DNA of 62,380 nt from Chloroflexota bacterium (GCA_019873685.1 JAIOAT010000007.1:66281-128660); one strand, 5' to 3'; positions 53,195 to 62,030 are shown, counted from the stretch's first letter. Notes: generated by a model from the sequence alone, not told the origin. Numbers and translations are program-made.

Positions 53195-54499
53195 TCAAGC
53201 CACATCTGATTTGTACTTAGGTCTGTCAATATAGAAAATAATCATAGTTAATCCTGTTATAATAGCTGTAAGGGTCTGGCTCAAGATTGCACCAAGCAGT
53301 CCAATTAACACGATCAGTGCAACCCCAATAGTCAGCGAAAACAAGCTAGAAACAAGATAGCTACGAAAAATCAGATCAGGACGCTCCAAGGCTCTAAGTG
53401 CGCCCCCCATGATGACATACGCACTTGAGGCGAGAGGAATAAAGCCTACTACAACCAGTAGATCTGCATAGGCGTCATACCGTCCTTTATATAGCCAGTG
53501 CAGCAATTCTGTGTGCACCACCGCAAGTAAAAGGCCATATACAAGAGCGAGGCTGAATAGTAAGGAGACTGATTTGAGAACAACGTTGTCGAGCTTTGAC
53601 TTCCCATGAGTCCTAAGAATTCTGACATATTCAGGAACCAGAACCAGGGTTACTGCTGAGATCGTGAGCAAGACAGGCATTATGAAATTCTGCATGGCCT
53701 TGAGCGCGGCACTACCCTGAAAGCCGATCCATGCCGGGACAAGGATGTAGTTGATGTTACCCGGCAGCCACATCAGCCCGGCGGTGGCCGTTGACCAGCG
53801 GCCGTACGTCCAGTGGTCGCGCAGCATCTCCCGCCACGCCACGCCGCCCCACTGCGGGCGCAGGATGGTGGTATACAGGGCGCAGGTCAGCAGCGCAGCG
53901 GCGCCCATCACGACGAAGGCTGCCAGCGACGACAGCGCTCCCAGCTGGTTCACGCCAGCTAAGCCGACCAGCATGACCGCCAGGTAGATCGCCCCACCGG
54001 CGGCTGCCCACTGCGGCCGGGCAACAATGTAGAACACCTGCCGCAACAGCCAGAGCAGCATGATAAACGGCGCGGCCAGGGCCAGCCCCAGCAGCGCCAA
54101 CCCCAGCGCCCCCGATCCAAAGCGCAGCACGAGCGCCCCGCCCAGCAGCAGGATGGCGCTGGCCGCCAGGCTGATCACCGCGTGGCTGGTGTAGCCGAAG
54201 GCCAGGTAGCGGCGGAAGTGCGACGCATACTTGCCGGAGCCGAAGACCATCATCGGCTCGGCCAGCATCGCACTGTGGAAGGTGTTCAGCAGCAGGAAGA
54301 GCGAATAGGCGGTGGCGAACGCCCCGTATTCCTCCGGGGGCATCCATCGTGCCAGCACAACATTGGCCAGGAAGTTGGTGGCCGCGAACAGCCCGCGATC
54401 GGCTACCGCAAACCCGCCCTTTTGCAGCCAGGGCCACCAGCGCGCCAGCGCCTGGCGGATAGAGCGTCTCTCAGCGATCGGCACGGTTTTCACGTCCAT
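53195..54499 (-). CDS. Wzx-type polysaccharide flippase, compositionally chimeric
   Basis: MATE/PST-superfamily flippase of about 434 residues with some twelve hydrophobic helices, opening with the family cue GLFAATNFLANVVLARWMPPEEYGAF. It would flip undecaprenyl-linked repeat units. Codons for about residues 1-248 are GC-rich like the genome, while those from about residue 250 on (from near 53750 leftward) are visibly AT-richer, so the gene is a recombinant of two alleles. The frame is intact across the junction. The start is ATG 54499; a GTG three codons upstream is an alternative, and neither has a good ribosome site. First gene of the leftward locus. Confidence 0.87.
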   Translation of the reverse strand: MDVKTVPIAERRSIRQALARWWPWLQKGGFAVADRGLFAATNFLANVVLARWMPPEEYGAFATAYSLFLLLNTFHSAMLAEPMMVFGSGKYASHFRRYLAFGYTSHAVISLAASAILLLGGALVLRFGSGALGLALLGLALAAPFIMLLWLLRQVFYIVARPQWAAAGGAIYLAVMLVGLAGVNQLGALSSLAAFVVMGAAALLTCALYTTILRPQWGGVAWREMLRDHWTYGRWSTATAGLMWLPGNINYILVPAWIGFQGSAALKAMQNFIMPVLLTISAVTLVLVPEYVRILRTHGKSKLDNVVLKSVSLLFSLALVYGLLLAVVHTELLHWLYKGRYDAYADLLVVVGFIPLASSAYVIMGGALRALERPDLIFRSYLVSSLFSLTIGVALIVLIGLLGAILSQTLTAIITGLTMIIFYIDRPKYKSDVA

Positions 54500-54739
54500 C
54501 GTCGGCACACACTACAGAGCGCCCCACCCCACAGCAGCGGACGCTTCCTGGTCTCACATCGCGCTTCAGAACTTGCGGCTTCAGCTTGTAGCGGCTCGAC
54601 AGTCGGGGTCTTCGGATCAGGCGACCTTTCAGCGGAGTGATAACAGCCACAATGAACCCGGTCGCTACAGCGACGCGCACACGCCGCACCGCAGCATCAC
54701 CGGGGGTCACCTGAATGGCTATCGATTGCTACCCTCGCT

Positions 54740-54768
54740 AACATACCACCTTACCCGGACTTACGCAA
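54740..54768 (-). promoter_or_regulatory. candidate promoter of the polysaccharide operon
   Basis: Read leftward: TTGCGT (54763-54768), 17-bp spacer, TATGTT (54740-54745). The -35 overlaps a perfect palindrome GCAATGCATTGC (54765-54776). The transcript would have a leader of roughly 230 nt before the flippase gene (54500-54733), in which I see no supported gene. Confidence 0.45.
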
Positions 54769-54823
54769 TGCATTGCCCGGGCAGATTCCCACCCTCTTTC
54801 GCGCCCGCGAGCACCGACAAGCA

Positions 54824-54856
54824 GGAGAGGGCCTCAACCTGCGCGAAGCCCTCTCC
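54824..54856 (-). terminator. candidate hairpin terminator of the secreted SH3-like gene
   Basis: Nine-bp perfect stem GGAGAGGGC / GCCCTCTCC with a 15-base loop, 24 bp after the stop at 54880. There is no T-run, so it may be a weak terminator or an mRNA 3' end structure. Confidence 0.4.
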
Positions 54857-54879
54857 TCGATCAACGCATTGTCCTTGTA

Positions 54880-56187
54880 CTATCCACCCGCGGGGTAGTA
54901 GCCGGTCAGATGCTGGCAGACCGCCGGCGGGATACGCCCCAGGTCACAGTTGCGGATGATCTCGTCATAGGCCGGGCTGTCCGGCGGAATCTCAATCTTG
55001 TCAATCGGGCCGCCGACGCCGGAGGCGCGGGTCACCCGCGGGACGCGGAAATCATAGCGGAACAGGTTGTCGGGCAGACGTTCCAGCACCTGGAGTTCCT
55101 GGCGCTCCGGGTTGCTGAAGGGCACGGGCAGGCCGCCCTCGCAGAAAGCGATCTGGTCGTTCGGGTCGTCGTCCCAGCCATCAAGCAGGTCTGGCGGCGT
55201 GAGCTGGCAGGCGGAATAAGAGAAGCCCGCCGGGATGATCACCTCATTGGGCGTATCCGGATACAGCGTCAAGAAGCCGCTGATGACCTGGAACTTGAGC
55301 ACATCGCCGGGGAGAATCCGCGCGAAGACGGTCGCCGAGTTCAGCCGCAGCGGCACGCCATCGAGGATCAGGTCGGCGCGGACGCCAGCTGGCGCCTGCA
55401 TCAACAGCCCGGCTGGGGTCGCCTGGTTGCACTGCGGCGCGCCGGAGCCGGTGCGCAGGTAGAACGATTGCATCGGGCTGAGGCTGTCCGGGCCGATCTC
55501 CGGCAACCCGGTCACATCGACAGCGAACAGATCGCCCAGCGGGACCCAGCCTGCCTGCATCTCAAAAGCCACGCGCACCCATTCCCCGTCCGGGCTGATT
55601 CCGTCCGCATACAGGGTCAAGCCAGCGGCTGCGGAACCGAGCGTTTCCGCCGCCGTGTCGGGCGCGGCCTTGACAGCCGTCTCGGTCTCAACCGTGACCG
55701 GGAGGAGCGCCTCCGTCGGAACATAAAGCGCATCTTCCGGCACAGCGCTCTCTACGGTTGCCTCGCCAAAGAGCAGGAACAATACACTCGGGTCAACCGG
55801 CAATTCCTCAGCCAGCCCGCGCGGGATATTCGCCTGCACATTCAGCGCGGCCAGCCCCCATACCGCCTTGGCGACATCCATCGCTGCGGCGCTGAAGCTG
55901 CTGTAATCCTGCAGCACAACCCACGAACCGGGCAGGAAATCCTCATCGACCGGATGGGCCGGGTCGGCTGCAAAACGAGCGACTACCTCCTGGTACCCGT
56001 AACAGGCGGTATTCCCGGTCAGGTTAGCGCAATTCAGGGCCAGATCATCCTCAGCCGCGCGAACCAGCTGCGGGCAGTTGCGCGGCTGGTTGCCCTGAGC
56101 CGATACAACGGTCCAGCCGGGCAGCCCTGCCAGAACCAGCGGCAGCGCCAGCAGACCCACAAGGACAAGATGAAAACGACGGTTCAT
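54880..56187 (-). CDS. secreted protein with SH3-like segment, function unknown
   Basis: Exported protein of 435 residues. Signal peptide LVLVGLLALPLVLAGLPGWTVVSAQ. The segment about 165-230 (VTVETETAVKAAPDTAAETL ... GEWVRVAFEMQAGWVPLGDL) follows the bacterial SH3 pattern. A beta-rich region about 230-330 has an FECR-like turn (DLILDGVPLRLNSATVFARI). It has seven or more cysteines, which suggests disulfides outside the cell. No enzyme motif is seen. ATG 56187 has AAGGAG six bases upstream; a GTG one codon earlier is too close. It lies between the polysaccharide operon and the divergent BY-kinase gene, so a role in surface assembly is plausible. Confidence 0.8.
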   Translation of the reverse strand: MNRRFHLVLVGLLALPLVLAGLPGWTVVSAQGNQPRNCPQLVRAAEDDLALNCANLTGNTACYGYQEVVARFAADPAHPVDEDFLPGSWVVLQDYSSFSAAAMDVAKAVWGLAALNVQANIPRGLAEELPVDPSVLFLLFGEATVESAVPEDALYVPTEALLPVTVETETAVKAAPDTAAETLGSAAAGLTLYADGISPDGEWVRVAFEMQAGWVPLGDLFAVDVTGLPEIGPDSLSPMQSFYLRTGSGAPQCNQATPAGLLMQAPAGVRADLILDGVPLRLNSATVFARILPGDVLKFQVISGFLTLYPDTPNEVIIPAGFSYSACQLTPPDLLDGWDDDPNDQIAFCEGGLPVPFSNPERQELQVLERLPDNLFRYDFRVPRVTRASGVGGPIDKIEIPPDSPAYDEIIRNCDLGRIPPAVCQHLTGYYPAGG

Positions 56188-56310
56188 CACAGACTCCTTA
56201 CAAGCTCTTGGCGAGACAGGCCCGTACCCAGCGCACTCACAGGATTGAGAGGAATGATGAAGCTAACATGAAACCTGTGCGGAAGTTTAAGTGGTATTTC
56301 TCTAAACATC

Positions 56311-56337
56311 AGTATAATAGTCCCCGTCTGCAATCAA
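56311..56337 (-). promoter_or_regulatory. candidate promoter of the secreted SH3-like gene
   Basis: Read leftward: TTGATT (56332-56337), 15-bp spacer, TATACT (56311-56316). The spacer is short. The remaining divergent gap (56188-56467) is AT-richer. Rightward it contains TATAGT (56420-56425) without a good -35 as the likely -10 of the BY-kinase gene. Confidence 0.35.
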
Positions 56338-56467
56338 GGCAAACGACTTTTCGGTCTCCAAACCCGGATAACGCGGTGTTTTGTGCGAATTGCCCAAACT
56401 ATAAGCGTCCCAAACACAGTATAGTGCAGAACTGCGCTTGCATACAAAGGGGGAATGGCAACTCATC

Positions 56468-58168
56468 ATGGAATTCGCCGACTATGTAAGGCTGGTACGC
56501 AAGTGGCTATGGCTCTTTGTCGTCGCAGCTGTGCTGGGCGCAGGCGTAGCCTATGTAGTCAGCAGCACACGACCGGATGTCTACCGCGCTGAGACGATGA
56601 TCTCCGTCGGCGGGTTCATCCAGTCGCCCAATCCTGACTCCGCTGATATTCGCACCGGCGTGGACCTGGCTCAAAACTACGCCGTGCTGGCCAAGACTTA
56701 CGAAATCCTTGAGGCGGCCATCCAGGCGGGCCAGTTCCCCCTGACCCCCAAGGACCTCAGCGAGATGGTGGATACGCGCGTCCTGGCCAACACCTCCATG
56801 CTGGTGCTCAGCGTCGAGTACACGGATCCGGTGCTGGCTGCTGACCTCGCCAACGAGATCGCCCGGCAGCTGATCCTCAATAGCCCGTCCAACCTGACTC
56901 CCGCCCAGCAGAGCCAGCTTGAACTGGCCAACGCGGAAATCGAAAAACTCAACATTCAGCTTCAGGACGCCCGCGCCCAGCTCCAGCTGGTCGACTCCCA
57001 GATCGCCAACGCCCAGACTCAGGGGGAGCGCAACCTGCTTCAGGTTCGGCGGGATACCCTGATGCAACAGATCAACCAGGCGTCCAGCAACCTGGCAGAG
57101 TTTTCCGCCACGGTTGCTGCCCTGCAACAACGCACCAACTCGCTTGACATCGTCGAGCGCGCCCGCATCCCCACAGAACCGAGCGGCATGAGCGTGGCGG
57201 TGATCACCCTGGTCGGCGGCATTGTTGGCCTGGGTATCGCCTGGGTAACCATCCTGGTCATCGAATATCTGGATGACACGTTGCGCGTCCCGGATCAGGT
57301 TCTGCAGGCGGTAGGGCTGCCCGTACTGGGGACTATCGCCCGCTTTGGCAAGAAAAATGATGATTACCCCAGCCGCCTGATCACCGTGCATGACCCCGGC
57401 TCGGCCATCGCTGAGAGCTACCGCACCCTGCGCACCAACCTGTTGTTCTCTGCAGGCTCCGCTAGAAAACAGGCCTACATCATCACCAGCGTTGGCCCGC
57501 AGGAGGGTAAGAGCATCACCGCTGCCAACCTTGCCGTTGTCATGGCCACAGCCGGCCTGCGCGTCCTGCTGGTGGACGCCGACCTGCGCCGTCCCAAGCT
57601 GCACCATATCTTTGAGATCTCCAACCGCACCGGGCTGACCACCCTGCTGGCTGCCAAGCCGCTGGAAAAAGAATCCGCCACCCTGGACGAGATCTTCCCC
57701 AGCGCCTCGGCCTGTGAAGAGTGTCTGCAGGATACACAGGTGAACGGCCTGCGGATCATCCCCAGCGGTTTTACTCCCTCCAACCCTACCGAAGTGCTTG
57801 GCTCCGCGTTGATGCGCCGCTGGTACGAAGCCTTCCTCTCCGCCAACAATGTGGATGTCGTGATCTTCGACGCCCCGCCCGCTCTGGCGGTCTCGGATAG
57901 CGTGGCCCTGGCCGCGGCAACCGGGGCAACCGTGCTGCTGGTTGTTGAAGCTGGCCGTACACGGCGGCGCGATGTACAGCAGGCCAAAGAGCAGTTTGCC
58001 CAACTGAACGTCGAAATCAAGGGCATCGTGCTCAACCAGGTCAACCTGCGCGAGGCAGGCTATAGCTATGGGTACTACTACTATTACTACAGCAGCGACA
58101 CCTCTTCGCCCAGCGCCAACGGCAAACAGCGCCAGCAACCAGTAGCTCAGAAGACCCGAACGGAGTAA
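56468..58168 (+). CDS. Wzz-domain bacterial tyrosine kinase (chain-length regulator)
   Basis: Polysaccharide co-polymerase fused to a BY-kinase, 566 residues. The Wzz domain has membrane helices at about 16-35 and 240-262. Between them lies a coiled-coil-prone periplasm-side stretch (LELANAEIEKLNIQLQDARAQLQLVDSQ). The kinase has a Walker A variant, GPQEGKSITAANLA (usually GPGEGKS), A' box VLLVDADLRRPKLH and Walker B VVIFDAPPAL. The C-terminus is a tyrosine cluster with six Tyr in a row, the autophosphorylation tail. It sets glycan chain length and export. ATG 56468 (MEFADYVRLVRKW) is the family start. Divergent from the secreted SH3-like gene. Confidence 0.93.
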   Translation: MEFADYVRLVRKWLWLFVVAAVLGAGVAYVVSSTRPDVYRAETMISVGGFIQSPNPDSADIRTGVDLAQNYAVLAKTYEILEAAIQAGQFPLTPKDLSEMVDTRVLANTSMLVLSVEYTDPVLAADLANEIARQLILNSPSNLTPAQQSQLELANAEIEKLNIQLQDARAQLQLVDSQIANAQTQGERNLLQVRRDTLMQQINQASSNLAEFSATVAALQQRTNSLDIVERARIPTEPSGMSVAVITLVGGIVGLGIAWVTILVIEYLDDTLRVPDQVLQAVGLPVLGTIARFGKKNDDYPSRLITVHDPGSAIAESYRTLRTNLLFSAGSARKQAYIITSVGPQEGKSITAANLAVVMATAGLRVLLVDADLRRPKLHHIFEISNRTGLTTLLAAKPLEKESATLDEIFPSASACEECLQDTQVNGLRIIPSGFTPSNPTEVLGSALMRRWYEAFLSANNVDVVIFDAPPALAVSDSVALAAATGATVLLVVEAGRTRRRDVQQAKEQFAQLNVEIKGIVLNQVNLREAGYSYGYYYYYYSSDTSSPSANGKQRQQPVAQKTRTE

Positions 58169-58186
58169 GGTCACTACCTGAACAGC

Positions 58187-58239
58187 AAGAGCCGGTATCG
58201 CGCATCATAGCAGGCACGCGCAGTACCGGCTCTTCTTTT
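58187..58239 (+). terminator. intrinsic terminator of the BY-kinase gene
   Basis: Eleven-bp perfect stem AAGAGCCGGTA / TACCGGCTCTT with an inner CGCG/CGCG helix in the loop, then CTTTTC. It separates this gene from the convergent priming transferase. Confidence 0.7.
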
Positions 58240-58242
58240 CGT

Positions 58243-59649
58243 TCAGAACGCGCCGCGCCGCTTGAGCACCGCCATCAGAGTCTTCCAGAGAATCACGATG
58301 TCGAGCAGCAGGGAGTAATTCTGAATGTAGTACAGGTCATCCTCAGTGCTCAGGTGCATCGGCTTGTTGCTGCGGCCGTTGACCTGCCACCAGCCGGTAA
58401 TACCCTGCGGCACAGCAAAGCGCTTACGCTGCCAGCTCTCGTATTTTTCCACCAGCCAGGGCAGCTCAGGCCGCGGGCCAACCAGACTCATCTCCCCTTT
58501 GAGCACATTGAAGATCTGAGGAAGCTCGTCCAGACTGGCGCGGCGGATGAACCGACCCACGCGCGTCACTCGCGGATCATCTGGCGACTTGTGCAGGATG
58601 TGGCCGTTTTCGTCCTGGCGTATAACCTCGGCCTGCCGCTTCTCAGCATCCACGTACATCGAACGAAACTTGTACATGATGAACGGTTTGCCGTTCTCGC
58701 CTATTCGTTCCTGCTTGAACAAAACCGGCCCCGGCGAATCAAGCTTGATGGCGATGGCTACCAGCGCCATCACCGGGAGACTGCACAGGCCAACCAGACT
58801 GCCCACGACCAGGTCAAAGATGCGCTTGACCAGGCGCTGCCCCCAGCTCAGCGCCGGATCGCGGAGGTTGATCAGCGGCATGCCGCCGAAGTCCTCAACA
58901 GTGGCCCGGAACAGAGCCAGGCTGAAGTAGCACGGCACCACCCGCACCCGCACCGGGAGTTCATGCAGGGTGGCCACAATCCCGTTGATCTTGTCGTACG
59001 ACTGATCCCGCAGGGCAATGATGACCTCCTCAATGCCATGATCGAGGACCACACGGCGGAGATCAGCGAGGCTGCCCAAGATGGACAGTGTCGTCTCAAC
59101 CTTGGGTGGGGGGTCATCCACCAGTCCGCGCAGGTCAAGCCCTGCCCAGGCGTACTCCCGAATATGCTCGGCGACCTGCATGGCGATTTCGGAAGAACCG
59201 ATGATGATCACCGGCCGCCTGCGCACAGGCCTGGTGTAACGAAGTAGCCGTCCCGCATAATGAACCAGCAGGCGCCAGCCCAGCATCAGCCCTGTACTGG
59301 TGAGAAAGAAGTAGATAACCAACAGACGGGAGATTTCCCTGTAAGTAAAGTACAGCGTGCCTGCCAGGGTTAGCATGGCGAAGAAGCATGCCAGCAACAG
59401 GCGCTCCACTTCGACGATCAGACGGTAGTTCTTGTCCGGCACATGGACCGAAAACATGACGAAAAAGACATTCCAGATGATCAGAACGCCGATGACCAGG
59501 AGCAGCGGAAACTTCTCCGGCGCTGCAACCGAAAAACTGAACGAGAACGTGTTACGCAGGTGCTGCGAAACCAGCATGGCAACCAGCAGACTCAGGATGT
59601 CGAGCAGAATGGCGAATAAAGCCTGATTGACGCGATGACCGTGAAGCAT
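58243..59649 (-). CDS. undecaprenyl-phosphate sugar phosphotransferase (WbaP/WcaJ type)
   Basis: Polyisoprenyl-phosphate hexose-1-phosphate transferase of 468 residues that primes glycan repeat synthesis. Four N-terminal membrane helices (about 10-125), a Rossmann-like CoA-binding-type domain (VIIIGSSEIAMQVAEHI), a re-entrant membrane helix (KRIFDLVVGSLVGLCSLPVMALVAIAIKL) and the catalytic PGT domain: GPVLFKQERIG, KFRSMYVDAE, RRASLDELPQIFNVLKGEMS and VGPRPELP. The start is ATG 59649. A run of eight Gs (59651-59658) lies one base from it and serves as the ribosome site. Leftward promoter at 59755-59782. Confidence 0.95.
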   Translation of the reverse strand: MLHGHRVNQALFAILLDILSLLVAMLVSQHLRNTFSFSFSVAAPEKFPLLLVIGVLIIWNVFFVMFSVHVPDKNYRLIVEVERLLLACFFAMLTLAGTLYFTYREISRLLVIYFFLTSTGLMLGWRLLVHYAGRLLRYTRPVRRRPVIIIGSSEIAMQVAEHIREYAWAGLDLRGLVDDPPPKVETTLSILGSLADLRRVVLDHGIEEVIIALRDQSYDKINGIVATLHELPVRVRVVPCYFSLALFRATVEDFGGMPLINLRDPALSWGQRLVKRIFDLVVGSLVGLCSLPVMALVAIAIKLDSPGPVLFKQERIGENGKPFIMYKFRSMYVDAEKRQAEVIRQDENGHILHKSPDDPRVTRVGRFIRRASLDELPQIFNVLKGEMSLVGPRPELPWLVEKYESWQRKRFAVPQGITGWWQVNGRSNKPMHLSTEDDLYYIQNYSLLLDIVILWKTLMAVLKRRGAF

Positions 59650-59650
59650 A

Positions 59651-59658
59651 CCCCCCCC
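59651..59658 (-). repeat. G8 homopolymer in the ribosome-binding region
   Basis: Eight consecutive G on the coding strand, one base before the ATG of the priming transferase. Tracts of this length can slip during replication, which would change Shine-Dalgarno spacing. Confidence 0.6.
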
Positions 59659-59754
59659 TATGAGGTAAGCAGCCCCGATGAGGCAACAACCGGAACAACA
59701 AATGAATATGGTGATCAGCAGATACAGAGAGATGCTATCTACACTAATCTATAG

Positions 59755-59782
59755 AGAATAATGCAAATTGAAGAATAGTCAA
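59755..59782 (-). promoter_or_regulatory. promoter of the priming transferase gene
   Basis: Read leftward: TTGACT (59777-59782), 16-bp spacer, TATTCT (59755-59760), about 106 bp upstream of the ATG. The gap 59650-59902 is AT-rich and holds no supported gene. Confidence 0.5.
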
Positions 59783-59902
59783 TTCGGCTACGGCATTTCA
59801 ACGGTCATTCGGGGCAGTTATGTATCATACAGGCAAAAGGAATAACCAGATTGGCGGCACCGCTAATCCATGAGCAAACGGGGCTTCCCCTCCAGCGCCT
59901 GC

Positions 59903-61936
59903 TCAGTTGGTGGTGTAGTACACCTCAATCCAGCGGTCGGTTTCCAGAGTGACGCGGAACTCCAGAATCTGCCGCTCCAGCTCGTAACTGGCCAGCACCT
60001 CGGGTGACGCGCTGACCATGCGCGCTCCCGGCGGCAACGTCACCTGTACGCTAATCGCTTCACCCCGTGTGCCGGGTTGTTTCTGGATCAACAGGCGATA
60101 GTGCCGGTACGGCCCATCCGTGCGAACAACGGGCGGGGTGTTATAGAGGAATTGAAAACGCTCGCCGCTGTTGTAGGCCACATGGGTCTTGACCACAAAG
60201 GCTGTATGCGCGTCACCGCGACTGGTGACCACCTCGTAGTCAACATTGTCGGTGCCAATCAGCGTGCTGCTGGCCGGGACAAAGACCTGTAGCAGATTGT
60301 CGTAATCAATATCCAGATAGTGGCCGTTGACGATGGCCGGGTCGCTCTCCGCAACCGTCGCGAAATAGTCGTAGGAGACAGTCAGCCGACCGGCGACAGC
60401 GCCATCCGCCTGGATATTGGCGTCATAGGTGAGATGGCGCACAACAGACTGGCCGATCTTGCTGGCCCCAATATTGGCATCCGCAACCAGCACATAATCA
60501 TGCTCGATGGCCGGCTGCTGGCGTCCTGACCAGCCCAGAATATCTACGGCCTGGTTGAGCGCCGCATCGTCCCGGAAGTAGAGCATAATATGCTTTTCCT
60601 GCAGCGCCCGCAGGACCGCCCCGACCAGTTCCACGCCACGTGTGCGATCGACCCGCTGCCAATCCCCCAGAATCTGCCGGTAGAGCGCGGCCAGGAATCG
60701 CTTATGTTCCAGGTCTGCCGCGCCCTCCGCACGGATCTTGTAGACCATCTCCCGGAAGTTCTCAGCGGTGACGATCTCCTGGTAGCCCGGCACAACCACC
60801 GTGCCCAGCCCTTCCAGGATGTATTCAAACCCCACGGTGTCAATGGCAATGACCCCATTGACCGGTGCATGGGGATTGCGTCCGCTGTCATAGTACCAGG
60901 CAGCCATCTCTGCCGTGGTGGGGAAGTCCGGCGACCAGCTACCGTCCCAGGCCGCATAGATCGGCGATTCATACTGCAACCACCAGGCTGGAACGGCGAA
61001 TTCCGTCACCGTCCGTTCAGAGGGCGGGATCGGCGAGCGTTCGGTTGTCGGGCTGTAATCATAGTCAATGATGCGCGCGTTGCGGACTTCCAGCCAGCCA
61101 TAGGTACTGATATACCCGCCAGCAGGCCGGATTTCATCGCTATTCTGGGCCAGCACCAGGTAATTGCGAGCCGCATCCAGACCCAGTGCACGGGTGAGCA
61201 ATCCCGGCCCATTCAGGAGGATGGCATTCAGGTTTTCAAGCTGGCTGGTATAAGCTCCCAGGTTGCGGACCGTGCTCAGCCATGTGACCGATGACACGTC
61301 GGAGAATTGCGCCAGGATTTCCCTGACCCGGTGCAGGTGCTGCTGCGCGCTGACAAACTGCCCCTGGCCCAGCCGCAGTTGCTCCACGATGCGTTCCCCG
61401 GCGGAAACCTGGATGGTCATGCTTTCCGCCGATTCGCCGCCAGTGAGGAAGAACAGCGTAGGCTCGACGCCAGCAAGAATGGTGCTGGCCGCCTGGCCGA
61501 GTTCCTGGGCGGCATCCAGCAACAGGAAGGTCTGCGCCCATTCCTCATTCAGACCCGCCGCAAAACGGAGGAACGACGTTTGGGCGGTAGCATTCTGCAA
61601 CGCATTGAGCAGATCATCTACTCCGGTCTGCAACCGCTCAAAATCTGCCAGCGTCAGCTCGGTTCCGGGTTTCTGGTTGATTGTGCCGATTACCCGGCTC
61701 AGGCTCTGCCAGGAATCCTCAACTTTGTTGCGGGCGTTGGTCACCACCACCAGGACGCCGACAGCCAACACAGCCAGTACCACCAGGGCTGTCAGGAAGA
61801 CCAGCCCCCATGAGGTATGGCGCACGCGCCGCAGGAGGCGCTGCCAGAACGTGCGCTTGCGCCGCCGGCGCTCCCGGTGGACTGAAGGCGCCTCGATTGA
61901 GGTTTCCGCGGGAAAGCCTGAGGGGGATTCGGACAT
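59903..61936 (-). CDS. DUF4012 membrane protein
   Basis: Protein of 677 residues with a basic cytoplasmic N-terminus (RERRRRKRTFWQRLLRR), one membrane helix (GLVFLTALVVLAVLAVGVLVVV) and a large outside region. The DUF4012 core is recognisable in ARNYLVLAQNSDEIRPAGGYIS (about residue 280), FPTTAEMAAWYYDSG and NGVIAIDTVGFEYILEGLG. This domain is common in Chloroflexota and Actinobacteria near exopolysaccharide genes, and some members belong to the LytR-CpsA-Psr-like theme of surface assembly; the activity is not established. The start is taken as ATG 61936 (MSESPSGF); GTG 61999 is an alternative, and neither has a strong ribosome site. Confidence 0.87.
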   Translation of the reverse strand: MSESPSGFPAETSIEAPSVHRERRRRKRTFWQRLLRRVRHTSWGLVFLTALVVLAVLAVGVLVVVTNARNKVEDSWQSLSRVIGTINQKPGTELTLADFERLQTGVDDLLNALQNATAQTSFLRFAAGLNEEWAQTFLLLDAAQELGQAASTILAGVEPTLFFLTGGESAESMTIQVSAGERIVEQLRLGQGQFVSAQQHLHRVREILAQFSDVSSVTWLSTVRNLGAYTSQLENLNAILLNGPGLLTRALGLDAARNYLVLAQNSDEIRPAGGYISTYGWLEVRNARIIDYDYSPTTERSPIPPSERTVTEFAVPAWWLQYESPIYAAWDGSWSPDFPTTAEMAAWYYDSGRNPHAPVNGVIAIDTVGFEYILEGLGTVVVPGYQEIVTAENFREMVYKIRAEGAADLEHKRFLAALYRQILGDWQRVDRTRGVELVGAVLRALQEKHIMLYFRDDAALNQAVDILGWSGRQQPAIEHDYVLVADANIGASKIGQSVVRHLTYDANIQADGAVAGRLTVSYDYFATVAESDPAIVNGHYLDIDYDNLLQVFVPASSTLIGTDNVDYEVVTSRGDAHTAFVVKTHVAYNSGERFQFLYNTPPVVRTDGPYRHYRLLIQKQPGTRGEAISVQVTLPPGARMVSASPEVLASYELERQILEFRVTLETDRWIEVYYTTN

Positions 61937-62001
61937 GTGATCAGATCGCCTGCCAGTTGAGGTCAAGAGGCCTGTTGCAGAACCATCCTGTATATTCACC
62001 A

Positions 62002-62030
62002 GGATAATAAAGCTACCCCGTTGATTATCC
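62002..62030. repeat. inverted repeat upstream of the DUF4012 gene
   Basis: GGATAAT (62002-62008) and ATTATCC (62024-62030), seven-base arms 15 bp apart, in the gap between the permease end and the DUF4012 gene. Possible operator; otherwise the 217-bp gap shows nothing clear. Confidence 0.35.

Larger units (their letters stand above)
46180..54499 (-). other. mosaic cell-surface polysaccharide locus
   Basis: Leftward block of glycan genes in which base composition alternates by eye: GC-rich wecG stub (46180-46371), AT-richer wecG and epimerase (46380-48259), GC-rich GT4 (48385-49569), AT-richer ligase-like gene (49571-51016), GC-rich GT stub (51046 to about 51190), AT-richer kinase and methyltransferase (51174-53153), and a flippase gene that is AT-rich in its 3' part and GC-rich in its 5' part, switching near 53750. 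The rest of the window is uniformly GC-rich. This is the pattern expected of repeated cassette exchange at a surface-glycan locus. Confidence 0.75.

Noticed and set aside
46034-54499. tRNA-Glu as attachment site for an integrated genomic island
   Set aside because: No integrase gene and no repeated tRNA 3' end was found at the far side; the mosaic pattern fits recombination better than one site-specific insertion.
54471-54710. A 79-codon leftward frame upstream of the flippase gene
   Set aside because: No ribosome site, biased Arg/Val composition as in noncoding GC-rich DNA, overlaps the flippase start; treated as leader.
54720-54733. GAGGGTAGCAAT in the polysaccharide-operon leader as an RfaH ops element
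   Set aside because: Only about 7 of 11 bases match and the host group is not known to use RfaH in this way.
54765-54783. Adjacent palindromes GCAATGCATTGC and TGCCCGGGCA as an operator pair
   Set aside because: They overlap each other and the -35; short palindromes of this size are expected by chance, so they are mentioned only with the promoter.
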